Part shown: positions 47,975 through 60,289 of the stretch, piece after piece | How positions within the stretch are numbered: position 1 is the first letter of the stretch | Layout of the letters: each line of letters begins with the position of its first letter | NCBI GenBank assembly: GCA_026874595.1 | Contig: CM049310.1 | Location: 28,631,058-28,695,057, forward strand | DNA: 64,000 nucleotides | Source: Sipunculus nudus | Taxonomy: Eukaryota > Annelida > Sipuncula > Golfingiida > Sipunculidae | Direction of reading: 5' to 3' | Translations under genes and position numbers: made by a program | Notes under the pieces: model-generated | What the model saw: only the letters and a program-made list of their open reading frames with translations | What the model was told of the DNA's origin: nothing | Database searches by the model: none

Positions 47975-50773
47975 TTTTACGTAGGAACGATCTGTTACAT
48001 ACACAGGTAATAATAATGATAATAATAAATCTCTTGATAACAAAGCGACCACAGGTCCAGCGGGCCTGTCACGGGATATGTGACTGATGAAGGCACTTAC
48101 TGCTGTGGTGAAATTGTGATTATTGACACTATAAGTGTTGGAACGAATTCAAACAAGAAGGGTCGTGATACATTCGTTCCTGCCATATAAAACATTCAAC
48201 AATATAGCATTCAAGTAAGATAAACCGGAACAATTGTTCCTGGTATTTTGGTGCGTATCGGAGCGACCTCTGCTGAAGAATGTTACAAACAAAACAAAAT
48301 GCACAAAGAGCTGAATCGGACTCAGAAGGGGGGGGGGCATGCATGTGTCCTCATTTTCTTTTTGGGGGGGGGGGGATAAAATATACTTTTTTAACATAGT
48401 AAATCTGAACCAATTTCCTCAATAATCTATCAATTTAAGGCTATATCTCATATTGAGAAATTTAGGATATGGTAGGGCCTATAGCATGCATTCACTCATG
48501 ACTGCCTCACTTAATTCAATATTACCATCAGCGGCGGGACTTTTGTCCTCATAGGGGAGGGGGGGGGGGGTTGTCTTTAGATTTAAGCGGGTGTCCTTTA
48601 TTTCACGGTTGGAGGGGTTTCTGTCTTAACTCCGGAGGATTGTGGATTATCCCTAGACATTTCCTTGGCAGAAAAGGTCCATGCCTCAATGTGTCCCCCT
48701 CCCTTATTTTAATGAACTCAAAACATAACTTTTTAAAGTATATATAAAGCTGAAGGACAGACATGGGTTAAAAATATAAATATAAAACCTTTATTAAAAA
48801 AAAGATTACCACATACCCGAGATGAATAGTCTGTAGGGATCAGAAATCAAACTCCGGGGAAAGCCGTGCAGACCATCAACACGTGTTACACCTGGTCAAC
48901 TGATAAACAATCTGATTCGCATGCGCGTGACGTCACAAGCGCTGATCTATTTTGTGCGAAGCAGAATCGCACCTTTTGGCGCTTGAATCCCGATAGACAT
49001 GATAAATCTGGTTTGTCTAGGCTTATATTTTGACAATTAATTATTCTGACCTAATTCAAAACCTGTGAGCCCCTAGATTATTAGTACTATTTTCCATCTT
49101 TCGGTAAATTGTCGGTAAATGAATCCTAAATATAGAAATAATGAAATTATTGGAGGAAATCAACAGGCATAACGTATCTTAAAGGACACCAAACACCTTT
49201 GTCATATGTTAACAATATTGTAGATTGTTCTTTGAAAGGAAACCATAGAATCTGGTATTCCGACAGCCCAATTTTGTCCGACTTAAATGTCTATACCACA
49301 GAGCCATAACTGGGTCTTAATCGGACTCATTATTATTTAATGACAGGTGCACAAGTTATATATTTTAGACACGCACATGCAACAGATGCGTTTCATGTAC
49401 TTTGAATGCTTATATACGGTCTTATAACACACATGGAAGAGTGACACGCTGGAAAAGGGTATATGACTTATCATTTGGGTCATTCTACAGGAAAGGGACC
49501 AGTTAACGAAATTTCATGTTCCTGACATTCATGCAATCATAGTACATGAATATAAAATGCTGTAATTTTTTAAAAGTTTACATTATCTTCTTAGTTAAAA
49601 CCATATACTTCACAAACTATTCATTGCACTGTCTCGGATTTCTTTTTGAAGGTTCAAATGTCGCTCTAAAGCATTTGTCTCTCCATCCTGAATAAATTTC
49701 CTCCTATTTTTATATAAAATTGCACAGCCTTAGTGTCGTAGTCAGAATGATTTCAGGCACGCAAATAATAGATATTGAACCATAAGGCGAAACTTCCGAA
49801 AGATGTCCGAAAAGTAATTTAATAAATCAAGTTTGTTCGTACAAGTACCTTCCATTTACTCTCCAGTGCCGTAATGATAAATTCCTCGCTCTGTATCAGT
49901 CTGACGACCGAAAAAAAGTATTGAATGACCAAAACTGAAACGGAGGAGCTCTGCCTATAAATATCATATTTTTTTTCAGCATCGTTATATGTCATTTCAC
50001 GGCAGGTGAAACAATCTTAGATTGTAAGGTGAATATAACTTTCATCCTAGTCCTCCTGGGTTGGACCCCCCCCCCCCCCCCCTTTTCCTAAATCCTGGAT
50101 CCGCCCCAGAAGTTCCTGATATAAATAATAACAAAAATGTATTTTATGATTTTGTTGATTAAGCAATTAAGAATATTTTACCATAAACAGATGCAATGAA
50201 CATCAATTCAACGCAAAAGGTGCCTTCCATCTAACAAAAATAAATCCCCCTTCAAGCACTTAATTTTTGCAATAGTTTGAATTTGGGCTATAGTCTCTGA
50301 AAAATGCCGTATGCCGACGGAATAACAAATTTTGTGTTACGGAATCCATCCCTTAAGGAAACATGTTAAACTTCATCTGCTTACCCTATAAGTCATAAAA
50401 AGAAAACGTATCACATATTAATCATCAGGTACTATTGAGAATTCAAATTATGTACAATTGGTCTAAAATTTATTATTCTCCCGTAACTGTATGCGTTATA
50501 GCGTGATAGAATCACAACTCTTCCTCTCTTATTTTTCAGAATGCCAAAGCAAACCTAGTGTGACGGAATCACTAATTAAATGTAAAATGGCGTTTGAGTA
50601 GGCCTAACCATCTTCGAATATATCGAGACAAGAAAAAAAATATCATTCAATGGTCATAAAGGACGATAAACTATTCGGTCACAAATGTAAATTTTTCATT
50701 CTTAATTTCTTTTTGAGTTTATGCGCTATAGCGTGACGAAATCACAACACTCTACCTCCCATTGGGTTTAAGA
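47975..50773. other. Intergenic, no gene recognised
   Basis: Contents are G-homopolymer runs near 48330, 48365 and 48557, the inverted hAT-type end at 50055-50109, and a short repeated phrase ('gcgttatagcgtga.agaatcacaac' near 50490 and 'gcgctatagcgtgacgaaatcacaac' near 50722) just upstream of the decayed gene. Confidence 0.4.
50055..50109 (-). mobile_element. hAT-type terminus fragment, opposite orientation
   Basis: A C-homopolymer and then cttttcctaaatcctggatc and CGCCCCAG form the reverse complement of the end at 36416. The rest of the element is not recognised. Confidence 0.5.
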
Positions 50774-50843
50774 ATGCCTATGTCTGCTGCCGAATGCCAG
50801 CGTGAGCGTAGACAAAGATTACGACAAGATGAAAAATGAATAC

Positions 50844-50898
<55 letters not shown>

Positions 50899-51925
50899 AC
50901 TGCAAATGGAACCGTGAACGCAGAAATGTGATGGATGATGATGAGCTAAAGGAACTTAGGAAGAGGAGCAAGCTTGCTACACGACAGTGGCAGACAAAAT
51001 GTCGTGGAACCAAACAACGCAACGTAAACTATGATGTGCATGTACCAGTGGAAGAACTTTTGGCAAAGTCAGGCGTAGAGTTGAACGATATTTACCGGAA
51101 AAAGATTCCACGAAAAAAAAACTGTTGTTGTTTGAAGGTTAGTCCGTGATGTCATGAACATGAAGAGCATGTCGCTCGATTGTTTCCAGAATCCACGGAC
51201 AGGGATTAATGATGAGACATTCGTAACGGTTAAAGAGTTCTATGAACTCGATATATAAGGTGTGGAAAGGGTTCGAAGGAGAAGAGACCGAGGAGACACA
51301 TGACCATGACAATAAACGAGGCGTTTGAGGTATTTTAAGCAAAAAAACAAGTTATAAGATTGGAAAGTCAAAGTTTGCAGAGCTTCCCCAGGGTAACGTA
51401 CTCCTCTCTTCAAAGATTCCGCACAATGTTTATGGTTGCAAGTTGATCAACAACTTATTCTTCATGCTTGCTCGAAAGTCTACTCCGCTCTAACTCTGAC
51501 GTTGTACCGTTCCTTTCTAACAAATTTTGGTCCTCTTTGTCTGTAATGTTGAATCAGAAGAATGCTTGTTCAGCAAATGTAGTGATTGTAAGGACCTGAA
51601 ACTCTCCGAGCATAACATTATGAGTAAACTGGAACTTACTAGCAGAAATTAAGTGGTACCAGTAGGAGGAAGATGAATCTGACTACCTGGAGAAGCAACC
51701 TTACGAAGGAACCGTAAAAGACGCAACAGACATCTTGAGCGCACAGCTATCCAAATTCCTTTGGCACGTCTGTATCAATGGCAGCAAGCAAAGGCCTATG
51801 AGCAAGACACGTTAGCGTCAAAAGTAGCTGACAGTACATAATGCGTGCTGCTAATGGACTTTCCTGAGAACTTCACTGTTTCTGCACAAGATAAGATTCA
51901 GTATGCACACTGGCTAGAAAGATAA
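50774..51925 (+). pseudogene. Decayed copy of a repetitive uncharacterised animal gene family
   Basis: I recognise scattered pieces, in order, of a widespread multicopy protein family of unknown function found in molluscs, corals and fish. MPMSAAECQRERRQRLRQDE is at the start. NRERRNVMDDDELKELRKRS lies after a (TA)n expansion (50847-50893). YKIGKSKFAEL, KIPHNVYGCK and CNVESEECLFSKCSDCKD follow near 51350-51590. QWQQAK and LLMDFPENFTVSAQDKIQYA come last, near 51776-51910. The pieces fall in different frames with stops (for example after AST at about 51840), so it is dead. No introns are evident. Family assignment is from memory of the pattern, and the product's role is unknown to me. Confidence 0.65.
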
Positions 51926-52018
51926 ATAACACTATAGACACGGTAACCATCTGGCACAAAGAAAGCACCAAATCTCGGGTAATGGCATCAGCCGTTAAAG
52001 CCCACGAGAAAAAGATGT

Positions 52019-52282
52019 TTGCAGCTTGCACTTTCAATGTCCTTGGGATTACCTGGGAAAGAAGCTGCCCGATGTAAAAATTATAAATCTGGACCGACGG
52101 ACCTGATAATAAGCTCCATCGCATTTGCTCTAAAAAAGAATGGTCTAGCGACAGAGGCAGTCCAGTGTGTTACAAGCGAAAAGTGTCTTGAAATTGGCAC
52201 AGTTCCTTTTGGTGGTGTCCCAAGTTCCTCACCAGCCGCACTTGATTTTCATTGTGATGCTTCTCTAATAGTAATACTTTGA
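52019..52282 (+). other. Unassigned 87-codon ORF downstream of the decayed gene
   Basis: Open from ATG with no domain I recognise. It may be the frame-shifted tail of the preceding pseudogene or chance. Confidence 0.2.
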
Positions 52283-52289
52283 ATAGTTA

Positions 52290-54063
52290 TTGTTGTGAAC
52301 ATGAAGGTGTTTATTGGATTTAAATATGTTAAAAGTCTTCCTTGAGCCATTTTGAACACATAACAATCATAAAAAATAATCATATAAATGTTCTAATAGA
52401 TTTCGACCCTATCCGGTTAATACTAATTAATCTGAAATATTATCTACAATATCGAAGACCAAATATCTACGAAATAACAATAACAGTGGAAGTCTAAACT
52501 CAGTTGATTAGACCCTTACAATACGGGATCATTAGTGTACCACAGTATACCCACTAGGTTTAAAGTTATGTCAAAGGAGAAAGAACAAGAAGGCATTATG
52601 CAACAGTTTCAACTGTCATGTATAATTATCAATTACGGCTTATTCAGCTTAGTAACATTATTTTGTTTTGGTTGATGTTTTTATGTATTTATTGATTTGT
52701 TAATTTGTTTTGCATGTTTTTTTCTACATAAAATCAAACGTCATTATTTTATGGTGTATATAATCGAGACCTTAACAAATAGTCTCATTGTGCCACATCT
52801 GCATTACATTAAATACACATGGAGGTTTAAAGGTTACAAGCAGCAAATAAAATACTCACTCAGAACCAATTTCAAAGTATCCACATCTTTGCGAATGGAA
52901 ACATTTTTATTTTACATGTCTTAACATTTTACTTTAAATATGTAAATTAACAGAAGTTATTCTTCACCTGACGGACAATGAATTTCAATAGCATATTTTA
53001 CATGTAAACAAAAAATTGAATTATGTAAATAAATTGTTCTGAGTTCTGCTATGCTGATATAAATACTGGGGAGATATATTTGAATTATTTCTGAAGAACG
53101 ACCCAAGTGGAGTTTTGTTGGCTCAAAATACTACAACCTCTATCGCCCCCGTTCTCTTACGTTTTAAAATCCCCGTGTCCCTCATAGAACTCAAGCTTTC
53201 CAGATATCCAGGTTGAACATAACGTCTTTAAACATTATTTATTTTATAATAATCTTAGCATCATTTTTATCTAAGCCTATACTTTCGCGTTAAAAAGATA
53301 CTCGTGCAGAATATGAAATGGTATATATTTAATAATAATTGAACGGTTAGAAGAAATAATTATGTTTTTTTCTATTCGTTTTAAGTGAGGTGTCCGCACG
53401 AGTGCTCCATTATGAATTATTAAAAAGACAGTTTAACCAATCAGATGACACTGGTACGGCCCTTCTACGCTGATTTCCATTGCTATTTTAAGATCTGCCG
53501 TCTGGCGATGGGAGAGGTTATAAAGAATCTGACATATAACATAAAGGCTTATAAACTGGGTTGTTTCTCGCGTGTCCAGATGAACAACAGTTGGTTAAAC
53601 TAGCCACAGGTGTCGCCACCTATCCCGCATGTTCATCATCAAAGGAAACATTCTCCACACAAAAGATTTATATAAAAAGTGTCATTGTGTTCTCCGTATC
53701 GCGCAATACTTATTCGATCTTTGTAAAGGCATTGGGTTAGGCTTCAGTGACCATTCCCCTTGGACATTTATTATATATTCTTAATTACATTTTACATCTA
53801 AAAGATACAAGGAATAATGATAATATATAAGTTTATATTTAGTAACAGATTAAAATAATTAGCTTTACATAAATGATCAGGTCAATACAAAATTTTAAAA
53901 CAAATGGCAGTTTATAAGAAATTGTAAGAATTAAGTAACTCATGAATAAAAAAAATGGTAAAAATCATGTATTTTAATATACATTGTAAGAATATTTTAA
54001 ATTTCATCCTTATACTGGAATGGGATTTAACCCTCCAAACACTCCCCCATAAAGAAACATATT
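52290..54063. other. Intergenic, no gene recognised
   Basis: AT-rich sequence. No repeat structure or exon could be identified. Confidence 0.4.
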
Positions 54064-54071
54064 GTCAGAAG

Positions 54072-55672
54072 CAGACATGGGGTATTCGTATTCAGTATTC
54101 GTATTCATTGTATTCGAATACAGGTATTTTGGGTATTCGTATTCGTATTCGAATACATTTGTAAAAAGTACAAAAGTATTTGTATTCGTATTCAAATACA
54201 TTGCAGAAGTATTCACATTCATGGATACTTTTCATGAATACATGCAGTATACATTAATGTTTTTTACCTTTTGTCCTTTATCCATTTGGAAAATGTGCCA
54301 TTATTTCAATGGTGATTGATTTGGACCCACTTCTCATATGCACACTAACAATCTTATTTACACATTATTTTTTACATTTTTTTACTTTATTCATATTAAA
54401 TTAATATGAATGTGTTTATTCTGTCATGTGTATGTACATCTCAGTTAGTCAGACCCTCTTTACTTCTACATTTATCCTACACCAATGTTCTTTATACATA
54501 CTAGACAACAGGTATCTACATTGGGCAAGCACTGCTGTCCATATCCTTTGCTCTGTACCCTTTATATCTGATAATGCCACAATGAACTTCCTGTGTAGAG
54601 GCTGGAGGTAGCTAGGCCAGAATGCTACTAGCCCAAGTCCACTCAAGTTCAAAGGGTTGAAAGATTAGTTATTAACCCTGCCTGGTCTAGGTAACAGCCC
54701 TGGCAGGAATGACAGCTCAGTACCTTTCTTGACCAAACCTGATGTTTATTTCCAGTATCTTGGTAAACCTATAATCACATAACTATGAATTCAGTACCTA
54801 GATACAGGTACAAGTAACTGGCCCATGTCCTGTTCAGTGTACATACTAGCCAACTTTAGACACGAGGCATGTAGGCAATCCCCTGTATCTATCTTTTGTT
54901 GGTAGCTGTATACTTCTGTTGATAATATAATGCAGCAATGAACTTCCTGTTTAAGAGGCTGTAGGTTGACCAGCTTGCTAGCCTGGTAGCTAGCTAACAA
55001 GGTAGCAAGGATGAATGCTTTGTAATTACCCCTGCCTAAGATGGCTAACTGCCCTGACAGGGATGACAGCTTTGTACATGCAATTGACCCAAGCCTGTTG
55101 TCCATTTTAAGTACCAGTATCAAATTTGTACCTCGAGTACCTTATACCAGGTACAGGTACTTTAGTTCCAGGCACAGGTAAAAGGTACTTCCTACTCATG
55201 ACAGCCAGGTACAGGTACAGATACAGGTAATCTGAACTGTGTACCTAGGTAAAGGTACAGGTACAGGTGCAAGTACCTGGCCCCAACCCTGAAAGAAACA
55301 TTCATTTATATATTTTGTGTAACAAACTACCATAATATATAATACTCAGTCATTATGCGGTTTGGAAATTAATGCATGCACATCGGATAACATGAATATT
55401 TTGAATTTTGGACTAAAATACATTTTTCAAGTGTGAATATTTTTGTTGATTGCAGTTAATTGTATGAAACAAAAATGATACTTGATAGTTTCTTTTTGTT
55501 TCAGTAAATTGTATTCATATTGATATTCATGAATTCATTTTTATTTGTATTCGTATTCGTATTCGAATACATTTCTGTTTTGGAGTATTTGTATTCGTAT
55601 TCGTATTCATGTACCCCTGCTGTATTCGTATTCGTATTCGAATACATTTCTTCTGTATTCGACCCATGTCTG
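54072..55672. mobile_element. hAT-type non-autonomous element with perfect 8-bp TSD
   Basis: The ends are inverted CAGACATGGG and CCCATGTCTG. The element is flanked by identical 8-mers GTCAGAAG at 54064-54071 and 55673-55680, the target-site length of hAT transposases. Directly inside each end are arrays of TATTCG/CGAATA hexamers in opposite orientation (54080-54215 and 55540-55665), likely transposase-binding subterminal repeats. The interior holds a roughly 350-bp duplication ('caatgaacttcctgt' near 54579 and 54934) and an AGGTACAGGTAC-rich stretch (55130-55280). At 1601 bp with no transposase ORF it must be mobilised in trans. Confidence 0.88.
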
Positions 55673-55680
55673 GTCAGAAG

Positions 55681-57764
55681 TTTTACAAAGCAAATTCTAC
55701 AATATATTAATGGATGGCGGCTGGTGCTTGAGAGGATTTCTCCCGTACAGGTTTACCTACATGCATAATTATATGTGCGAAAACCTCCCGCAAATGATTA
55801 TGAAACGGCTGTGAATCTTTTCAACAGGAGAGAAACAATGGTTGTTTCAGAAGAATAAAAAACAATAATTTGACTTGAGGTTAGGGAGCAGAAAATAATT
55901 GTTCGTCTTTGAAATGAATAAAAAACCGCTTGCTGAGAAGAGAAAAAATTGTCAGTCCCTTATAATTATGGATTATTTGTCATATTTTTATTCATAATGC
56001 ATCGATATACATGTATATGAGAATGATCAATGAAAATATGATATACTAGTATCTGTTATGTTGTACAGTTTCCTCAGTAAGGCGCTGCTGCCATCTAGTG
56101 AGCGATGTAGTAACTATTTGCACTGTTTACCGGCTCGCGAGAGACTCCGACATTAGGGGCCATCTTGAGCATAGGACCTGAATAAAGCCAATTTGAAAAA
56201 CGAGCGTTTCCTATCTTTTGAACCAAATAAGAACATAAAGTATCGGTTTCCGATATTTTTATATAACGAAACAGTATACAATATAATCTAAGTACACAAT
56301 AGCATAACCTGATACATACAGTTATAGTCTGATTGTCAAGTTCAGTCCAACCATGATTTTTTTTTTGTTTACCAGTCAAGCCGTACTAGTAACATTGACT
56401 GGAAATTCATCCTCAACATCACATAATCGGAATATCTGGTAGACCTAATACAGACCACGAAATCACTAATTCAGTACATTATTTGATATCTGAGAAACAC
56501 AACCTCACATATAAAAATATCCAACATAGTTGTGTAGATTTATGGAAAAACTGTTTTCTATTTGGTAAAATTCCTTAAAATATTCCTTGCTGTCACAAGT
56601 GGGGCTGATATTTTGTAAAATATGGACTGATTTCTCATATTTTTAAATTATTCGGTTTCGTAAATAATGTTCAATGTAATTTTTTATTATTGCCTAATTG
56701 AAAATAAGGCCTTTAATCTTCTAAGCTACCTTACCATTTTCTCGATATGTAACTTGTAACACATTTTATAGCAAACACAGTTGAGCACGAGGGGACAATC
56801 AATAGTTTAGCATACACTGACTCCTTGACACCACCCTGGGACACGTTTGTATTATTCATTAAATTGAATTTTCCTTCTACCTAATTCCATGGCCAAGATG
56901 TCACAATGACATTGTAATTTCCTCACTATAAGAAATTTAGCCAGTAACTTTGAAATGTTTCTCTTTTACTGACGATTTGGAGTTTATAGTTAGGATTAAA
57001 AAACGAGAGACGAAAACCAGAAAACGTGAATAAAAAAAAAACAGAAAACTTTATACTGCAAACTGATTGATTCTCACAGATCAATTATCGACTAAAAGCC
57101 CCCAGATCCATGATCAAATTTTACAACCACCAACACAGGCTTGGCGCAAAACTACTTCAGCACATGTGATACTATTAGTTTATATCGTTTCTGTATATTT
57201 CTAAAGGGCCAACATAGAACGATATAAACAGGAACTACATGTAAACACATTCTTCTGGTACTGTTATCCGATATCTGAAATACTTGCTAACAACTGTATA
57301 TACCTGTCTGTCACCATTAGTTTTCTCTCACTTAAACACTTGACATAAATTAAGACTGATAGTGTAATTTAGACCTAGAGCAGCTACATAAGTGTGCATA
57401 ATTATAATTATACGGAATTCTGTGCAAGATGGCTGCACTTTTTGTAAACACTGGATAACCCGGGACATTTTCGAGAAATTTCACGATACTGAGGTAGCGT
57501 TGAACGGTAATATTTGACCAACACTTTCATTATAGTATCAGTAATAAGTCCAGAGGAGAATTAAATGAATTGGTGTGCTCTAATGCTCATATCTGAGTAT
57601 CCAGAGCGTCCTTAGCAACGATACACTTTCCACACATGATTGGTGTGCAAGTGCGCGCCTATTTGAGGTTCCGCCTTCACTTAAAGCGAATTCAATACTG
57701 ATGCGGTATAGTAAATGTGATAGTGTATATGACTCTGTTACTAATAGAGAGAACAACCAGTTAA
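55681..57764. other. Intergenic, no gene recognised
   Basis: AT-rich sequence without recognised exons. A CpG-containing block near 57640-57700 could belong to the 5' end of the LINE that follows, but that is conjecture. Confidence 0.3.
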
Positions 57765-58660
57765 TCAGAAACGACTGTATATCAGAATGAACGTGTAGAA
57801 AAGAATGAAATCAGGACGTCGGACCAGTATGTGATTAATGATCTGCAAATTTGTGTTCAACATTACTCAAGGAAAGCACAGGTAAAAACCTTAAAAAGCT
57901 ATTATGTAGATTTTACAAATCTTAAAAATTTGAGGCTAAAAGTACTCTATGGGACGCCCAAAAAGTTGCAGATATTATTGGACGGAGGCAGATTTGAGCT
58001 AAATCAGTAGGGCGGGATGCGCATGAGGCAGAGACAATGACATTGTGTTTGCATTCAGAAAGCTTGATTAAGCCAGTGGAGTGAATTTTTAATTTGTACA
58101 TTTTGATCCGGACAGGATACCAGCATAAGCAAAGAATGAGTGTGCTCGAGAGACAGAGAGAAGAGCAAGCATCCGAGAATGATGCATGCACGTCGTAGTG
58201 CAGCCATGTCAGTTCAGGACTTTCATAAGACTCGCACAGTATACCCCATGCATATAAAATAAAAGTGGCAGTTATATCCCCCCCCTCTCGTACGCACCCT
58301 GGAGGCGGGGCGAGGCCGCGAGGGCAGCAGGGTGCCAGCAATATGGTACCCATATCTGCTCTGGTTGGATTCCAAGATGACAAAGCCAAAGACGATGCGA
58401 AAGAGGATCAGAGACAGACTTCAGGTGATAATAAAGAAGACCGGGGAGACTAGCAGTACACGCGTGAGGAGCGGAGGCTGGAGTGGCGTCAGCAGATGAT
58501 TGAAAAACGTGAAGGGAAAACCTAAAAACTACTATGATCTGTTTGTATTTAAGGTGCATAATGATGTGACAATGGATGATACACAAGGGAGAGGGACAGG
58601 GTTTTCGTGTAGAATCGTTGAAGCAGGTATCTCACTCAGAATCAGTTATGAAATCCTTTG
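57765..58660 (+). pseudogene. LINE ORF1-like remnant
   Basis: An open stretch without its own ATG (57765-58010, 81 codons) includes LKVLYGTPKKLQILLDGGRF and is followed by frame changes. Further open pieces are 58265-58453 (KAKDDAKEDQRQTSGDNKED), then EERRLEWRQQMIEKREGK, then KNYYDLFVFKVHNDVTMDD near 58525-58590. All lie just upstream of LINE endonuclease sequence on the same strand, the expected place for ORF1. I recognise no ORF1 domain, so the assignment rests on position, charge and decay pattern. A G-run separates it from ORF2. Confidence 0.4.
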
Positions 58661-58799
58661 ATAGACATGAAAGACAAAAATAAAATCATGTCTGTTGGTT
58701 TCTGGCCGGAAGGTATAGGATGCCGTGAATATATTAAATTTAGTAGGAGTCATTTTGTAGGGGGGGGGCATCTGGAACACAATTAACTCTCTTAACCAA

Positions 58800-59500
58800 G
58801 TATGGGATTACATCTAACATTTTCTTCTTTAAATGTCATTGGTTTGATATCAGATTGGAGCTCATGCTATGTCAAATCTTTACTTGTTAAAAATACAAAT
58901 AATATTCTCTATTTTTTTTTTACTGGAGACCTGGTTTCTCAACGATCACCCAGAGGTACACATCAACAGCGACATCTAGTGTTGAAGAGTCATATCCTTG
59001 TGGGTAGGCTATAGAAGTGGCGTTGCCATAACATGGCATAAAGATATGTAAAAGTTTGTAAACTTACTTTAACGAGCTGCAAACGTTTATGTGCTTATTG
59101 TTTGTTGGTACACCTTTCGCTAGTGATGAGTTCATAGAGGCCATAAATGCTCTCCAGATGCTCATAGAAAGCAATCATATACAGCATTCAATTATAGTCT
59201 GCAGTGATTTTAATATAGATCTTTCGAGAAATACAAGTAACTGGGAGTACTTAAACTAGATGTGCCCCCGCCTGAAGAAAATTAGAAATATTTGTTAAAT
59301 TTTGTAATTTTTTCTTTAAGTTCAGGAGGTGTCGTATGGTCAAAAGTAGGTCAACATGGGCAAAATGCAAACTCGATCTGAACAATATTAATGTAGTTTT
59401 GGATAATCCTAAAGTTGAGAAATGACTATAACCTATGACAGTCATGACGGACGGGCAAAATCAACAATAGATCATTTTCTACTTCTGTTGACCATTTTCA
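58800..59500 (+). pseudogene. LINE APE-type endonuclease, interrupted
   Basis: Endonuclease nicks target DNA for target-primed reverse transcription. Pieces occur in order: SLNVIGL (N-terminal Asn motif), then YVKSLL and NILY, ETWFLNDHPEVHINSD (catalytic Glu), GYRSGVAITW, FASDEFIEAI, and SDFNIDLSRNT (the GDFN-type motif, G changed to S). After a 130-bp foreign insertion (59254-59383), TYDSHDGRAKSTIDHFLL supplies the terminal S-x-IDH motif. Pieces are in shifting frames with stops. This belongs with the RT remnant at 60890-61620. Confidence 0.8.
59254..59383 (+). mobile_element. Fragment of the 179-bp-unit element inside the LINE
   Basis: 'ctagatgtgcccccgcctg', 'ttcaggaggtgtcgtatggt' and 'caaaatgcaaactcgatctg' match the start of the element at 11349-11490. 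It interrupts the endonuclease between the DFNIDLSRNT motif and the STIDH motif, so it arrived after the LINE. Confidence 0.75.
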
Positions 59501-59654
59501 TCGAGTAACAAGAGCTCCGATGGACGACGATCCTTCCAATATATCCAACTATTTCATAGTTATTGTACATGTTGACTTAGTAAATATGCTGCACATTGTC
59601 CACGTTGCACAGATTTGAGGATATTTTCTGTATGCTTTCAACTAGCGAATACGT

Positions 59655-60112
59655 ACATGTGTACACTTAACAGTGCTCTACCCGTACAAGTGCACACTTA
59701 ACAGTGCTCTACACGTACAAGTGTACACTTAACAGTGCTCTACACGTACAAGTGTACACTAAACAGTGCTCTACACGTACAAGTGTACACTTAACAGTGC
59801 TCTACACGTACAAGTGTACACTTAACAGTGCTCTACCCGTACAAGTGTACACTTAACAGTGCTCTACACGTACAAGTGTACACTTAACAGTGCTCTACCC
59901 GTACAAGTGTACACTTAACAGTGCTCTACACGTACAAGTGTACACTTAACAGTGCTCTACACGTACAAGTGTACACTTAACAGTGCTCTACACGTACAAG
60001 TGTACACTTAACAGTGCTCTACACGTACAAGTGTACACTTAACAGTGCTCTACCCGTACAAGTGTACACTTAACAGTGCTCTACCCGTATAAGTGTACAC
60101 TAAACAGTGATC
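59655..60112 (+). repeat. 31-bp minisatellite (about 15 units)
   Basis: The unit CGTACAAGTGTACACTTAAC + AGTGCTCTACA repeats at exactly 31 bp (for example 59701 and 59732) with few variants (acacg/acccg). Each unit contains the perfect 12-bp palindrome AAGTGTACACTT. It lies between the endonuclease and RT parts of the LINE. Confidence 0.95.
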
Positions 60113-60289
60113 ATGTCAGTTCTCGATTAGATTCACTCAATAATTCTTGCATGGGTAATAATAATGTGTAATAACTGATTCTGAGCAGCATAAAGTGTAT
60201 ATAGATCGTTTTTGCAGCGAAATCAATGATTGCTTAATATCGGCCTCTAGCGAAACCATTCCGAAACGGAAGCCTAATAAATAAATGTC

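Noticed and set aside
57922-58389. 155-codon minus-strand ORF
   Set aside because: Antisense of the LINE ORF1-like remnant, with Cys/Ser-rich sequence typical of a shadow frame.
4108-60112. CRISPR-like look of the 44-bp and 31-bp arrays
   Set aside because: The repeats are directly abutting without unique spacers, in an animal genome; they are minisatellites.
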